Source: Sciscionella marina DSM 45152
Lineage (GTDB): Bacteria; Actinomycetota; Actinomycetes; Mycobacteriales; Pseudonocardiaceae
DNA: 64,000 bases
Assembly: GCF_000379465.1 (NCBI RefSeq)
Contig: NZ_KB905383.1
Location: 62,180 to 126,179, forward strand
Direction: 5' to 3'
This document shows positions 35,509 through 44,321 of this stretch, in pieces. Within the stretch, counting starts at the first letter, position 1. The number at the start of each line of letters is the position of its first letter. The position numbers were made by a program, and so were the translations under genes. Below the pieces are notes generated by a model. The model was not told where the DNA came from, ran no database searches, and worked only from the letters and a program-made list of their open reading frames with translations.

Positions 35509-36075
35509 TTACAGTCCGAGTTCGGTCTTGCCGAGCAGGTAGCGGTACGGCAGCCCCTGCGCCTCGACCGCCTCGCGCGCGCCGGTGTCCCGGTCCACGA
35601 CGGTGGCCACGCCGACGACATCGGCTCCCGCCTCGCGCAGTGCCTCGACGGCGCTGAGTACCGAACCACCCGTGGTGGAGGTGTCCTCGACGGCGAGCAC
35701 CGGCTGGCCGGCGACCTCGATGCCCTCGACGCGCCGCTGCATGCCGTGTTCCTTGGTGGCCTTGCGCACCACGAAGGCATCGAGCACGGTTCCTTCGGCA
35801 GCCGCGGCGTGCAGCATCGCGCAGGCGATCGGGTCGGCGCCGAGGGTCAGCCCGCCCGCGGCGACGTAGTGCCAGTCGGCGGTCAGCCCGCGCATCAGCC
35901 TGCCGATCAATGGAGCGGCGGCGTGATGCAGCGTCGCCCGCCGCATGTCCACGTAGTAGTCCGCCGTCTTCCCTGAGGCGAGGGTGACCTCGCCGTGCAC
36001 GACCGAGAGTTCGCGCACCAGCCTGCTCAGTTCCGAACGGTCCTTCTCGTATGCCCCGCCATTCACCACGCTCAC
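35509..36075 (-). CDS. pyrE: Orotate phosphoribosyltransferase
   Basis: A 188-residue enzyme making OMP from orotate and PRPP in pyrimidine synthesis. It has ELSVVHGEVTLASGKTADYYVDMR, GLTLGADPIACAML and the PRPP-binding loop VLAVEDTSTTGGSVLSAVEAL. Several GTG codons cluster at the start (36081-36066). I took GTG 36075; the true start may differ by a few codons. No other pyr genes are nearby. Confidence 0.92.
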   Translation of the reverse strand: MSVVNGGAYEKDRSELSRLVRELSVVHGEVTLASGKTADYYVDMRRATLHHAAAPLIGRLMRGLTADWHYVAAGGLTLGADPIACAMLHAAAAEGTVLDAFVVRKATKEHGMQRRVEGIEVAGQPVLAVEDTSTTGGSVLSAVEALREAGADVVGVATVVDRDTGAREAVEAQGLPYRYLLGKTELGL

Positions 36076-36130
36076 CACGGTGGCGATCTTCGCACAGCGG
36101 ACTCCGGACGGGCTCCGGTACCCGCGCGGC

Positions 36131-36808
36131 TCAGGATTTCCAGACGAACTGCGGAACGCTGTCCCCGATATCGCAGAGGTAGTTGAGGTACCCGTCGATG
36201 TGCTGCGGCTCGATCTTGCCCTTGCGCCAGGTGAGTAGATCGGAGCGTTCGAAGCGGAACGGCTGCTGGCTGAACCGCTGATCGTCGAGCATCCACTGCA
36301 TGGTGCGCGGATGCAGCACGTCATAGGCGAACTTGTCGTTGTCGGTCTTGATCCGGAACCGCTCGTTGAACTGTTCGCTCTCGAGCTGCAGATCCCGGCC
36401 GATACCGATATTGCCGAACATCCGCGTGGCGAAGTTCTCCGTGCTGACCTGCAGCATCGGTCGTGGTGCGGGCAGGGTGACCGCGACGACCATGTAGTAG
36501 TGGGTGACCTCGCGGCGGTCCTTCCCGCTTCCCTCGGTGGTCTTGAAGGTGTACTCGAACGCGGTGAAGTACCGGTTCCGGTGCGCCCCGGTGACCACGA
36601 GGTTCCCGGTGCGCCGGTGTCCCTTGCCGAAGGGTTCGCCGCGGAATCGGTTGCCCAGTTCGCCGTTGACCCGCGCGAAGTTCCACCCGTGCCGCGAAGC
36701 GTAGGCCGATACCGCGCGCACCCGCTTTTCGCGGAGTTTGTACTGGATGAATGCCCAGCCGAGACCGACGATCCCGATGAGGACGTAGATCCACCAGTTG
36801 TTGTGCAT
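36131..36808 (-). CDS. Conserved membrane-anchored hypothetical protein
   Basis: A 225-residue protein. The N-terminal helix WWIYVLIGIVGLGWAFIQY is followed by a basic stretch and a soluble beta-rich domain containing GNRFRGEPFGKGHRRTGNLV, YFTAFEYTFKTTEGSGKDRR and YYMVVAVTLPAPRPMLQVST. DUF3137-like proteins have a comparable layout, but I would not assign it firmly. It overlaps no neighbour and lies between the pyrE gene and an SDR gene on the same strand. Confidence 0.68.
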   Translation of the reverse strand: MHNNWWIYVLIGIVGLGWAFIQYKLREKRVRAVSAYASRHGWNFARVNGELGNRFRGEPFGKGHRRTGNLVVTGAHRNRYFTAFEYTFKTTEGSGKDRREVTHYYMVVAVTLPAPRPMLQVSTENFATRMFGNIGIGRDLQLESEQFNERFRIKTDNDKFAYDVLHPRTMQWMLDDQRFSQQPFRFERSDLLTWRKGKIEPQHIDGYLNYLCDIGDSVPQFVWKS

Positions 36809-36826
36809 GTCTTCGTGGTTCTCCGG

Positions 36827-37606
36827 TCAGGTCCGCTCGCGACCCTTGGTGGCCTGCTTGGTGATGATGCGCAACAACGGCCGGGGCACGTACTGGCCGA
36901 ATCCGGTGAGCACCTTGTACGGCAGGGTCGGGACCGAGACGGGCCGGCCGCGGCGCAGATCGGCGAGGCAGTCGGCGACCACCCGGTCCGCGTCGAGCCA
37001 CAGCTGTTTGGGGACCTCGGACATGTCGTCCCCGGCGGCCTCGTGGAACTCGGTCTTGGTGAATCCGGGGCACAGCGCCATCATCCGCACGTTCGTGCCC
37101 GCGAGATTCGCGGCGAGTCCTTCGGAAAGGGCGGTCACATAGGCCTTGGTCGCCGAGTAGGTGGCGCCGGTTCCGGGGAAGAACCCGGCGACGCTGGAGA
37201 CGTTGACCACCGCGCCCGCGTCCCTGCGGAGCATCGGGCCGAGGGCGGCGTGGCTGAGCCGGAGCACGCTGACTACGTTCACGTCGAGCTGTTCCTGCAA
37301 CCGTTCCCGGTCTGTATCGACAAATCGCCCACGGGTGCCGAAGCCCGCGTTGTTCACCAACAGATCGATGGGACGGTGCTCGTCGGCGAGGCGCTGTTCG
37401 ACGCGGCCGCGCTGCTCCGGATCGGCGAGATCCGCGGGCAGCACTTCGACCTCGATGCCGTGCTCGGCGTGCAGCTGCTCGGCCTGTTCCCGCAGACGTG
37501 CTTCGGTGCGGGCGATCGTGACCAGGTCATACCGCTCGGCGGCGAGCTTACGGGCGAATGCGCCACCGATACCCGCGGTCGCCCCGGTGATCAAAGCTGT
37601 CGGCAT
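36827..37606 (-). CDS. Short-chain dehydrogenase/reductase
   Basis: A 259-residue classical SDR with coenzyme motif [16 protein letters not shown] at the N-terminus, NNAGFGTRG, the catalytic Ser in VSSVAGFF and [16 protein letters not shown] (Tyr-x-x-x-Lys). The dehydrogenase substrate is unknown. The sequence resembles the DltE/oxidoreductase subgroup often annotated near lipid metabolism. Confidence 0.88.
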   Translation of the reverse strand: MPTALITGATAGIGGAFARKLAAERYDLVTIARTEARLREQAEQLHAEHGIEVEVLPADLADPEQRGRVEQRLADEHRPIDLLVNNAGFGTRGRFVDTDRERLQEQLDVNVVSVLRLSHAALGPMLRRDAGAVVNVSSVAGFFPGTGATYSATKAYVTALSEGLAANLAGTNVRMMALCPGFTKTEFHEAAGDDMSEVPKQLWLDADRVVADCLADLRRGRPVSVPTLPYKVLTGFGQYVPRPLLRIITKQATKGRERT

Positions 37607-37656
37607 GCGTCAACCGTAACGCGTCCGGGTGCGCGTGTTCGCGGGTTCGGGAGATT

Positions 37657-38526
37657 TCAGCTGTTGCCGCCCAGCTGCGCCGCCGGGCCCGGGTTCGACT
37701 GCTCGTTGCCCTCGTCGTCCGAGGTGCGCGGTTGCGGGGCGGCACCCTGATCGAGCTCGGCGGGCTGCTGGATGGCGGTCGGCTGCTGCTGGGGATCCTG
37801 CTGCTGTGGCTGGAATTCCTGTTCCTGGGCGGGTTCCGCGTGCCTGCCGGGGTTCGGTGCCTGGTCGACCGGGTCGACGAGGTCGGCGAGCTCCCCGAGG
37901 TCGCGCAGCAGGCGCTCGAGGCGAGCGGGCGGTGCATCCGGCGAGATCGCGGCGAGCACCCAGTCGGTCTCGAGCCAGACCACGGTGACGTCCTCGCCGA
38001 GACCGTCGGCGATGTCCACGAGGTCCCTGGTGATCATCGCGCGAGCGGTGTTCACATCCGAGACGAAGGCATAGCGCTGGCCGACCGGACCGAGCAGGTC
38101 CGGCATCTGGTCGCGCTGGAAGGGCACGTTCGGCAGCCACAGCTCGATGAGCGCGGGTGACTGGCGACGGCACCGGACCGCGGCCACGGTCGTGTCGATC
38201 TGCCCCTCGGTCTCCTGGTCGAACACGAAAACCGGGCGCCTGCCGTCACTGGTGAACGTCGAGCCCGCGATCACATCCACGGCCGACTGGCCGCCGAAGT
38301 ACGCGATCGCGCCCCCGTTCCACTGGTCGAGTAGCCGACTGTCCTCGTCCACGTACTGCCAGCCGCGAAGCGAGGCCCACTTGCGGCGTTCCTTGTCGAC
38401 CGAATGTTGCACCGTGCGGCCGCGCAGCAGCAGATATGCGCCCGCGCCGGCAGCGAGTACGGCGATCACGAACCACAACCACGCTGGAAGTCCCACCGTG
38501 CGCAGAGTAGTCGCCACCAAGATCAT
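37657..38526 (-). CDS. Hypothetical membrane-anchored protein with Gln-rich tail
   Basis: A 289-residue protein. The N-terminal helix GLPAWLWFVIAVLAAGAGAYLLL is followed by a soluble domain with KERRKWASLRGWQYVDEDSR, FTSDGRRPVFVFDQETEG and DTTVAAVRCRRQSPALIELW. After residue ~230 the chain is Gln/Pro/Glu-rich (EFQPQQQDPQQQPTAIQQP). The first 100 residues share a style with the hypothetical at 36131-36808 (one helix, then RGW..), so the two may be distantly related. The function is unknown. Confidence 0.68.
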   Translation of the reverse strand: MILVATTLRTVGLPAWLWFVIAVLAAGAGAYLLLRGRTVQHSVDKERRKWASLRGWQYVDEDSRLLDQWNGGAIAYFGGQSAVDVIAGSTFTSDGRRPVFVFDQETEGQIDTTVAAVRCRRQSPALIELWLPNVPFQRDQMPDLLGPVGQRYAFVSDVNTARAMITRDLVDIADGLGEDVTVVWLETDWVLAAISPDAPPARLERLLRDLGELADLVDPVDQAPNPGRHAEPAQEQEFQPQQQDPQQQPTAIQQPAELDQGAAPQPRTSDDEGNEQSNPGPAAQLGGNS

Positions 38527-38594
38527 TTTCGTGATCCGGGTGCGGCGTTTCGCCCATCTGGCCCAGTCAATCCCCCGCGCAGGTCACTTCGGGT

Positions 38595-38658
38595 TTGTGA
38601 GTGCTTGTGTTGGTTCTAACCAACACAAGCACTCACAAGCGGGTGTTTGCGCTGGTCA
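38595..38658. repeat. Palindromic repeat R6 (3' end of sugar ABC operon)
   Basis: The stem TTGTGAGTGCTTGTGTTGG pairs with CCAACACAAGCACTCACAA around TTCTAA. Compared with the consensus stem, two base pairs are swapped in both arms (GTGCGTGGTTG to GTGAGTGCTTG), good evidence for a selected hairpin. The outer right end CTGGTCA holds the ABC ATPase stop codon. Confidence 0.9.
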
Positions 38659-39462
38659 GTCGGGGTCGAGTCCGGTGTGCACCGCCCCGGAGACCTCGCT
38701 GAGGGTGCCCTCCTCGTTCATCCGCAGTGCTCCGGTGAGCAGGCCGACGACCTCGTTCATGCTGTGCCGCCCGGGGTCGGCGATGGCCACGCGTTTGCCG
38801 AGCCGGTGCACGTGCACGCGATCGGCGATCTCGAACACGTGCGGCATGTTGTGGCTGATCAGCACGACCGGGATGCCGCGGTCGCGGATTCGCCCGATCA
38901 GCTCGAGCACCTTCGCGGATTCGGCGACCCCGAGCGCGGCGGTGGGCTCGTCCATGATCACGACCTTGGTGCCGAACGCGGCGGCGCGGGCGACCGCGAC
39001 GGCCTGACGCTGTCCACCGGAGAGGGTCTCCACGGTCTGGCTGATCGATTTGATGCCGATGCCGAGCTCGTCGAGCACCTGCTGAGCGTGTTCCCGCATG
39101 CCCTTGCGGTCGAGGTGGCGCAACAGCTTGCCGCGCCAGCCAGCCAGCCTGCGTTCACGCCCGAGGTAGAGGTTGCTGGCGATGTCCTGCGCGGGCGCGA
39201 CGGCGAGGTCCTGGTAGATGGTCTCGATGCCGTGGCGGCGTGCCTCGAGCGGGCCGCGGAAGCGCACCGGTTTCCCGTCCAGCTCGATGCCGCCCTCGTC
39301 CGGGATGACCGCCCCGGACAGTGTCTTGATGAGGGTGGATTTGCCCGCGCCGTTGTCCCCGACCACGGCGAGCACCTCACCGTCGGCGAGATCGAAGTCG
39401 GTCCTGTCCATGGCGACCACGTGCCCGTAGCGTTTGGACAGGCCGCGTGCGGTGATACTCAT
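38656..39462 (-). CDS. Sugar ABC transporter ATP-binding protein
   Basis: A 268-residue ATPase of the carbohydrate (RbsA/FrcA-like) subfamily but with a single nucleotide-binding domain. Walker A is VVGDNGAGKSTLIKTL, the signature VETLSGGQRQAVAVARAA and Walker B VVIMDEPTAALGV. Single-domain sugar ATPases of this type are typical of fructose-like importers. The ATG overlaps the permease stop (ATGA). Its own stop is inside repeat R6. Confidence 0.92.
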   Translation of the reverse strand: MSITARGLSKRYGHVVAMDRTDFDLADGEVLAVVGDNGAGKSTLIKTLSGAVIPDEGGIELDGKPVRFRGPLEARRHGIETIYQDLAVAPAQDIASNLYLGRERRLAGWRGKLLRHLDRKGMREHAQQVLDELGIGIKSISQTVETLSGGQRQAVAVARAAAFGTKVVIMDEPTAALGVAESAKVLELIGRIRDRGIPVVLISHNMPHVFEIADRVHVHRLGKRVAIADPGRHSMNEVVGLLTGALRMNEEGTLSEVSGAVHTGLDPD

Positions 39463-40451
39463 GGCTGCCTCCGTCGTGCGAACCGGTCCACCGCGACCGC
39501 GGCGATCACGAGGACACCGATGGCGACCTCCTGGTATAGGTCGTCGACCCCGAGTTGGGTGAGCCCGGACTGCAGCACCGCGACGATGAGCGCGCCCACC
39601 AGGGTTCCGGTGACCCCGCCGCGGCCGCCGAACAGGCTGGTGCCACCGATGACCACCGCGGTGATCGACTCCAGGTTGCCGGTCTCGAAGGCGTTCGGGT
39701 CGGCGTTGGGCACCCGGCCGAGCGCCTGCCAGGCGGCGATGCCGTAGATCAGTCCGGCCACGATGTACACCGAGAGCACGGTGCGACCGACGTTGATCCC
39801 GGTAAGCCGCGCGGCCTCCGGGGCATTGCCGACCGCGTACACGTGTTTGCCCCAGGAGGTGCGCACCAGCGCGTACCAGACGACGATGAACATGATCAGC
39901 GCCAAGGTCATGCCGTAGGTGACCGGAATACCGCCGAACAGGTAGCTCTCGGTGCCGAGCCAGGCCAGCACTCCGCCCTTGACCGGGACGGACTGCCCGC
40001 TCGCGAACAGCCTGCCGAGCGCGGTGAGGATCGTGAACAGGCCCAGGGTGACGATGAACGGCGGTAGCTTCGCCCTGGTCACGAGCGTGCCGATGAGGAA
40101 CCCGATGACCACCGAGGTCACGATCCCGGTGACAAGGCCGAGCCAGCCCGAGGTCGCCCCCGAGGCCACCAGCATCGCCATGATCAGGGTCGCGAGCACC
40201 GCGTTCGAGGCGTTCGACAGGTCGATGCCGTTGGTCAGGATCACCAGCGTCTGCCCGAGCGCGAGGGTGCCGATGACCAGCGACTGCTCCACGACCAGCG
40301 AGAGATTGTCCAGATTGAGGAACGTGTCCGTGGACACCGAGAACACCACGATGGCGACCACGAGCGCGAGCAGCGGACCCACCACGGGCGACCGCCGGAA
40401 GATCTCGCCAGGGTCGAACCGTTTCGCCTGATCCTGCGTCACCGCTGTCAC
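39459..40451 (-). CDS. Sugar ABC transporter permease
   Basis: A 330-residue inner-membrane permease (BPD_transp_2/RbsC-like) with about ten membrane segments, including LLALVVAIVVFSVSTDTFLN and LTNGIDLSNASNAVLATLIM. Typical motifs are FIVTLGLFTILTALGRL, GNAPEAARLTGINV and GGTSLFGGRGGVTGTLVGAL. It forms the pore with the downstream ATPase. Between it and the binding-protein gene upstream lies palindromic repeat R7. Confidence 0.93.
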   Translation of the reverse strand: MTAVTQDQAKRFDPGEIFRRSPVVGPLLALVVAIVVFSVSTDTFLNLDNLSLVVEQSLVIGTLALGQTLVILTNGIDLSNASNAVLATLIMAMLVASGATSGWLGLVTGIVTSVVIGFLIGTLVTRAKLPPFIVTLGLFTILTALGRLFASGQSVPVKGGVLAWLGTESYLFGGIPVTYGMTLALIMFIVVWYALVRTSWGKHVYAVGNAPEAARLTGINVGRTVLSVYIVAGLIYGIAAWQALGRVPNADPNAFETGNLESITAVVIGGTSLFGGRGGVTGTLVGALIVAVLQSGLTQLGVDDLYQEVAIGVLVIAAVAVDRFARRRQP

Positions 40452-40470
40452 CGCGCACCCCCGATTCCCG

Positions 40471-40533
40471 GTCGTGCGTGGTTGTGTTGGTTAGAACCAA
40501 CACAACCACGCACGACACCTTTTGACCTGGTCA
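40471..40533. repeat. Palindromic repeat R7 inside the sugar ABC operon
   Basis: The perfect arms GTCGTGCGTGGTTGTGTTGG and CCAACACAACCACGCACGAC surround TTAGAA. The right side continues to TTTGACCTGGTCA; the last TCA is the stop of the binding-protein gene. This is an intra-operon copy, between the binding-protein and permease genes, which share one strand. Confidence 0.92.
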
Positions 40534-41556
40534 TTTGTCGCTCCAGCAGTGTTGTTTGCCCCATGCGGGGTCCTTGGTGGGTACGCCGGGAACGGGTTGC
40601 TCGGCGATGGGTTCGGAGCCCGTGTCGTGGAAGCCGGACGGTTTCTTGCCGCTGTGGGCGAACTCGGCCCCCGCGTCGACGCCGAGCCGGGCCATCTTGG
40701 CGGGGAACTGCATGACGTCGACGTTGTAGCCGCCCGCCGCGACCTGGGCGACCCCGCTGCAGCCGCCGTCGATGGTGCCGAAGCTGACCTTCTTGAGCAG
40801 TCCGCGGGAGGTGAGCGCGGCCGCGGAGCCACGGGCATTGGCCTCGTTCATGTTGTAGACGACGGTGGCCGAGTCGTCGCGCTGCAGCAGGTTCTCGGTC
40901 GCCTGCTGGGCCTTGTTCTGATCGCCGTTCGTGGATTGGTGGCCGAGGATCGCCGGGGAGTTCTCGGCGATCCCGAACCCGTTGAGGAACCCGGTGCGCC
41001 GCTGGGTGTTGACCGAGGACCCGTCGGTGCCGTCGATCATCAGCACCTTCTGCTGCCCGTCACCGGCCGTCGCCCGCAGGTACTGGCCCTGTTTCTGGCC
41101 CGCCTTGTAGTTGTCGGTGGCGAAGGTGGCATCCACCGCGGTCTTGGGTTCGGTCTCGGAGTCGAGGGCGAGCACCATGATGCCGCGTTTGCGTGCCTCG
41201 CGGATCGCGCCGACGGCCCCGGTCGCGGTGCTCGGGGTGATCAGGATGGTGTTCACCCCGCGCTGCATGAGGTTCTCGATCGCGGTGACCTGGCCTTCGT
41301 TGTCCCCGTCGAACTTGCCCGCGAGCGCGTAGAGCCTCGCGCCCAGCTTGTTCGCCTCGGCCTCGGCCGCTTTACGCATGGCCACGAAGTAGGGATTGCT
41401 CTCGGTCTTGGTGACGAGTCCGATCGTGGCCTGGCCACCGCTGGAGGTGTTGCCGCCCCAGTAGCGTTTGCTCGTGCAGCCGGATGCGGTGGCCAGGATG
41501 AGGAATGCGCAGCCGGCCGCGAGTACGCGGACCGACCGTTTTCTTGGAACGCGCAC
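40531..41556 (-). CDS. Sugar ABC transporter substrate-binding lipoprotein
   Basis: A 341-residue periplasmic-binding-protein type (RbsB-like) lipoprotein. The signal peptide is KRSVRVLAAGCAFLILATAS, then lipobox ASGC. The mature domain starts TIGLVTKTESNPYFVAM and includes LITPSTATGAVGAIREARKR, VLALDSETEPKTAVDATFATDN, and NANEANARGSAA-like VYNMNEANARGSAAAL. The GTG start at 41556 follows AAGGAG. It is divergent from a LacI regulator and presumably controlled by it. The ligand is probably a pentose or fructose-like sugar, but this is inference. Confidence 0.92.
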   Translation of the reverse strand: MRVPRKRSVRVLAAGCAFLILATASGCTSKRYWGGNTSSGGQATIGLVTKTESNPYFVAMRKAAEAEANKLGARLYALAGKFDGDNEGQVTAIENLMQRGVNTILITPSTATGAVGAIREARKRGIMVLALDSETEPKTAVDATFATDNYKAGQKQGQYLRATAGDGQQKVLMIDGTDGSSVNTQRRTGFLNGFGIAENSPAILGHQSTNGDQNKAQQATENLLQRDDSATVVYNMNEANARGSAAALTSRGLLKKVSFGTIDGGCSGVAQVAAGGYNVDVMQFPAKMARLGVDAGAEFAHSGKKPSGFHDTGSEPIAEQPVPGVPTKDPAWGKQHCWSDK

Positions 41557-41626
41557 GACGAGCTCCTTCGCTCGGGCTTTGCGTGGTCGGTGCGCACCGT
41601 AATAACGGCCCTGTACGCTAGGCAAG

Positions 41627-41640
41627 CGTTTGCGCAAACG
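41627..41640. promoter_or_regulatory. LacI-type operator CGTTTGCGCAAACG
   Basis: A perfect 14-bp palindrome with the central CG common to LacI-family operators, in the 113-bp gap between the binding-protein gene (minus) and the LacI gene (plus). It can regulate both directions. Confidence 0.75.
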
Positions 41641-41669
41641 AATGCGGACTGTGTACGGAGGGCGTTGTC

Positions 41670-42668
41670 ATGGTGACGATGAAACAGGTCGCCGAACTCG
41701 CCGGGGTCTCCATCACGACCGTCTCGCACGTGCTGAACGAGACGCGCAAGGTCGCGCCGGACACCCGCGAACGGGTGCTCGCGGCGATCGAGTCGACCGG
41801 CTACACCGGGGACGCCATCGCACGCTCGCTGGTCACCGGTGGCACCCGTTCGCTGGGGGTGGCGATCTCGGTGGTCACCAATCCGTACTTCGCCGAACTG
41901 CTCGCGGCGATCGAATCGCAGGCCACCGCGGCCGGGTACACGCTGCTGCTGATGGACACCCACGATGACACCGAGATCGAGCGGACCGCGGTGCGCGCGC
42001 TGCGCTCGCGCCGGGTGGACGGCCTGCTGCTCACCCCGTCCTCAGCCGCGCGCAGCTCGGTGCTTCCCGAACTGATCCGGCTCGGCATGCCGACCGTGCT
42101 GGTGGACCGGTTGCCCGCGGGCCGCGCACTCGACCAGGTCGGACCGGAGAACGTGCAGTCGACCTCGAAGCTCGTGGAGCATCTCGCCGGGCACGGGCAC
42201 ACCAGGATCGGCATGGTCAGCGGTGCCGAGGAACTGACCACGAGCCAGGAGCGGGTGCTCGGTTACCGGCTCGGGCTCGGCCGTGCCGGGCTCGCCTGGG
42301 ATCCCGCGCTGGTGATCAGCGGGAACTCGTCCAACCTCGGCGCCCGCGACGCGCTGCGCCAGCTGCGTATCCTCGACCCGCCGCCGACCGCGCTGATCAC
42401 CGGCAACAACGTGATGACCGCCGGGGTGCTGCACGCCGCGCGGGCCGAGGGGGTGCGCATCGGCGAGGACCTGGCCATCGCCGCCTACGACGACATGGAC
42501 TGGGCGGAACTGGTCGATCCGCCGCTGACCACCATGGCCCAGCCGGTCGATCAGATCGGGCGCGCCGCGGTGGACATGCTGGTGCGCAGGCTCGCCGACC
42601 CGCAGCGCGAACCGGAGACGGTGCGGTTTCCCGCGGAGTTCCGTGGCCGCAAGTCCTGCGGGTGCTGA
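41670..42668 (+). CDS. LacI family transcriptional regulator
   Basis: A 332-residue repressor. The N-terminal helix-turn-helix and hinge read TMKQVAELAGVSITTVSHVLNETRKVAPDTRERVLAAIE. The ligand-binding domain follows (SLGVAISVVTNPYFAELLAAIE, MLMDTHDD-type LLLMDTHDDTEIERTAVRAL, VDGLLLTPSSAA, IAAYDDMDWAELVDPPLTTM). A strong GGAGG precedes the ATG. Divergent to the sugar ABC operon with an operator between, so it is almost certainly its local regulator. Confidence 0.94.
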   Translation: MVTMKQVAELAGVSITTVSHVLNETRKVAPDTRERVLAAIESTGYTGDAIARSLVTGGTRSLGVAISVVTNPYFAELLAAIESQATAAGYTLLLMDTHDDTEIERTAVRALRSRRVDGLLLTPSSAARSSVLPELIRLGMPTVLVDRLPAGRALDQVGPENVQSTSKLVEHLAGHGHTRIGMVSGAEELTTSQERVLGYRLGLGRAGLAWDPALVISGNSSNLGARDALRQLRILDPPPTALITGNNVMTAGVLHAARAEGVRIGEDLAIAAYDDMDWAELVDPPLTTMAQPVDQIGRAAVDMLVRRLADPQREPETVRFPAEFRGRKSCGC

Positions 42669-42671
42669 GGC

Positions 42672-44267
42672 TCAGAGTTCGTCGAGATGAGGCAGTCCGT
42701 TCGCCTCCTTCGACATCCACTCACGCAAGGCCTGGGTGGCCCGCACATCGTCCTCGTTGTAGCGCAGGATCCGGTCCCGCTGGTCCGGATGCGTGTCCCC
42801 GCCGCCGTATCCGACCGCCTCGCGATACCAGCGCATCGAGTTCTCCCCGCCCGCCTCCGGATCGCGCCAGCTGAACCCGGCGACCGGGGCGACGACCTTG
42901 AGGCCCTTGCCGCGCGCGCAGAGGAACTGTTCGGAGACGCAGGCGTAGAGATCGACCCACTGATCGGATTCGATGAACCGGCGCACCTGCGCCTGGCTCG
43001 GCATCCCCGCGACATCGGGGAAGCGTTCGGGGGAGGAGAGCAGCCAGCGGTTCTCCGCGCGCTCGTTGTAGCAGTAGGCGCGGAAGCTGAGCCCGAGTTC
43101 CGTGCAGCGTGTGCGCACCTCGGAGAACCAGGCCCAGAATTCGACGAAGGAACGTCCCTCGTCCCCGCTCGGCAACGGGTCCCAGGTCACGAACGGGTGG
43201 TAGCCGGGTTCCATGCCGATCGGTTCCCCGGTGAGCAGGCAGCCCCACAGGTACGCGCCCGCGTCCCCGAAGCTCTCCATGTCCACGTCGACCTCGACAT
43301 CCGCGCGGGGCACCAGGACCTCGCCGACCTTGCGGATCACCGTCGCGTCCGCGAGCCAGGCCCTGGCCAGGGCGATGGCCTCGCGCAGCTGGCCGGTGAA
43401 CCCCTCGATCCGCGCGGTGTACTCGGTAGCGGCGAGCTCGTCGATGGTGCTCACCCCGGCCGCGCGAAGCTGATCGGCATCGTTTCCACTGGTCACCAGG
43501 CTCACATCGCGCTGCTCGGTCAACCGCTCGCTGCACTGCGACCACCACGGGCAGCGGCGGCAGGCCATGATCCGGGAGGGCGCGGTGTCCCTGGACCCGG
43601 TCGCGATCGCGAGCCGGTCGGCGAACCTGGTGTCGTACTCGGCGAGCGCGGTGTGCCCGCCTGGCCAGGTCGCTGCCTCGAGGTCGTGCCAGAGCACCAC
43701 ATCCGCGTCGAGCCCGATCACCCCGCCGCGGGCCCGGCCCGGTGCGGCGTACCCGGTCGGCTCGAGCAGCCGCCAGGCGTGCGCGAGGCGCAGCTGATCC
43801 CCGGAGTGCGCGCGGGCCTTGCGGTTCGGATCGGTGCCCGCGCAGCGGTACCAGGGGCTGGTCAGCGGTGCGGTGCGGGCGCCCTCTCCGGGATCGGTGA
43901 TCCGGTGGTGCGCGATGAGCACGGGAAGGTAGCCCTCGCCGGTCCGGATCAGCAGCGGCACCGAACCGCGGCGGCCCGCGTCCCGGTCCGCGGGCAGGAC
44001 CGCACCGGAGATCAGGGAGGCTCCTTCGCGCAGGGCATCGAGTGTGCCGTCCGGCCCACCCTCGGCCAGCTGCGTGCCGAACCGCTCGCTGAGCACCCCG
44101 AGAACCGTGGCCAGATGGGCCGCGCGATCGGCGCGCCGTTGCTCGGCTGCGGGATCGGCCGGTACTTCCGGGCGCACCGCCTCGGGGTCGTGCTCGAGGC
44201 GCACACGATGCCGGCACCGGTTGATCACTCCGGCGTCCAGCAGCGGCGTGCTTGGGGACGAACTCAC
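42672..44267 (-). CDS. TM0106 family RecB-like nuclease
   Basis: A 531-residue protein. The N-terminal half is RecB-like, with four Cys suited to a metal or Fe-S site: INRCRHRVRLEHD near residue 16 and ACRRCPWWSQC near 235. The C-terminal part looks like an RNase H-like 3'-5' exonuclease: ADVEVDVDMESFGDAGAYLW (D-x-E), ESDQWVDLYACVSEQFL and RYNEDDVRATQALREW (Y-x-x-x-D). Such fusions are often linked to DNA repair or defence, but their role is open. GTG 44267 was chosen over the long upstream frame, which would overlap the divergent DUF6474 gene. The stop is three bases past the LacI gene. Confidence 0.88.
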   Translation of the reverse strand: MSSSPSTPLLDAGVINRCRHRVRLEHDPEAVRPEVPADPAAEQRRADRAAHLATVLGVLSERFGTQLAEGGPDGTLDALREGASLISGAVLPADRDAGRRGSVPLLIRTGEGYLPVLIAHHRITDPGEGARTAPLTSPWYRCAGTDPNRKARAHSGDQLRLAHAWRLLEPTGYAAPGRARGGVIGLDADVVLWHDLEAATWPGGHTALAEYDTRFADRLAIATGSRDTAPSRIMACRRCPWWSQCSERLTEQRDVSLVTSGNDADQLRAAGVSTIDELAATEYTARIEGFTGQLREAIALARAWLADATVIRKVGEVLVPRADVEVDVDMESFGDAGAYLWGCLLTGEPIGMEPGYHPFVTWDPLPSGDEGRSFVEFWAWFSEVRTRCTELGLSFRAYCYNERAENRWLLSSPERFPDVAGMPSQAQVRRFIESDQWVDLYACVSEQFLCARGKGLKVVAPVAGFSWRDPEAGGENSMRWYREAVGYGGGDTHPDQRDRILRYNEDDVRATQALREWMSKEANGLPHLDEL

Positions 44268-44321
44268 CCGGCCAGAGTATGGGCACCCACTGACAATCGC
44301 CGAGCGCGGTACGTTAGCCGC

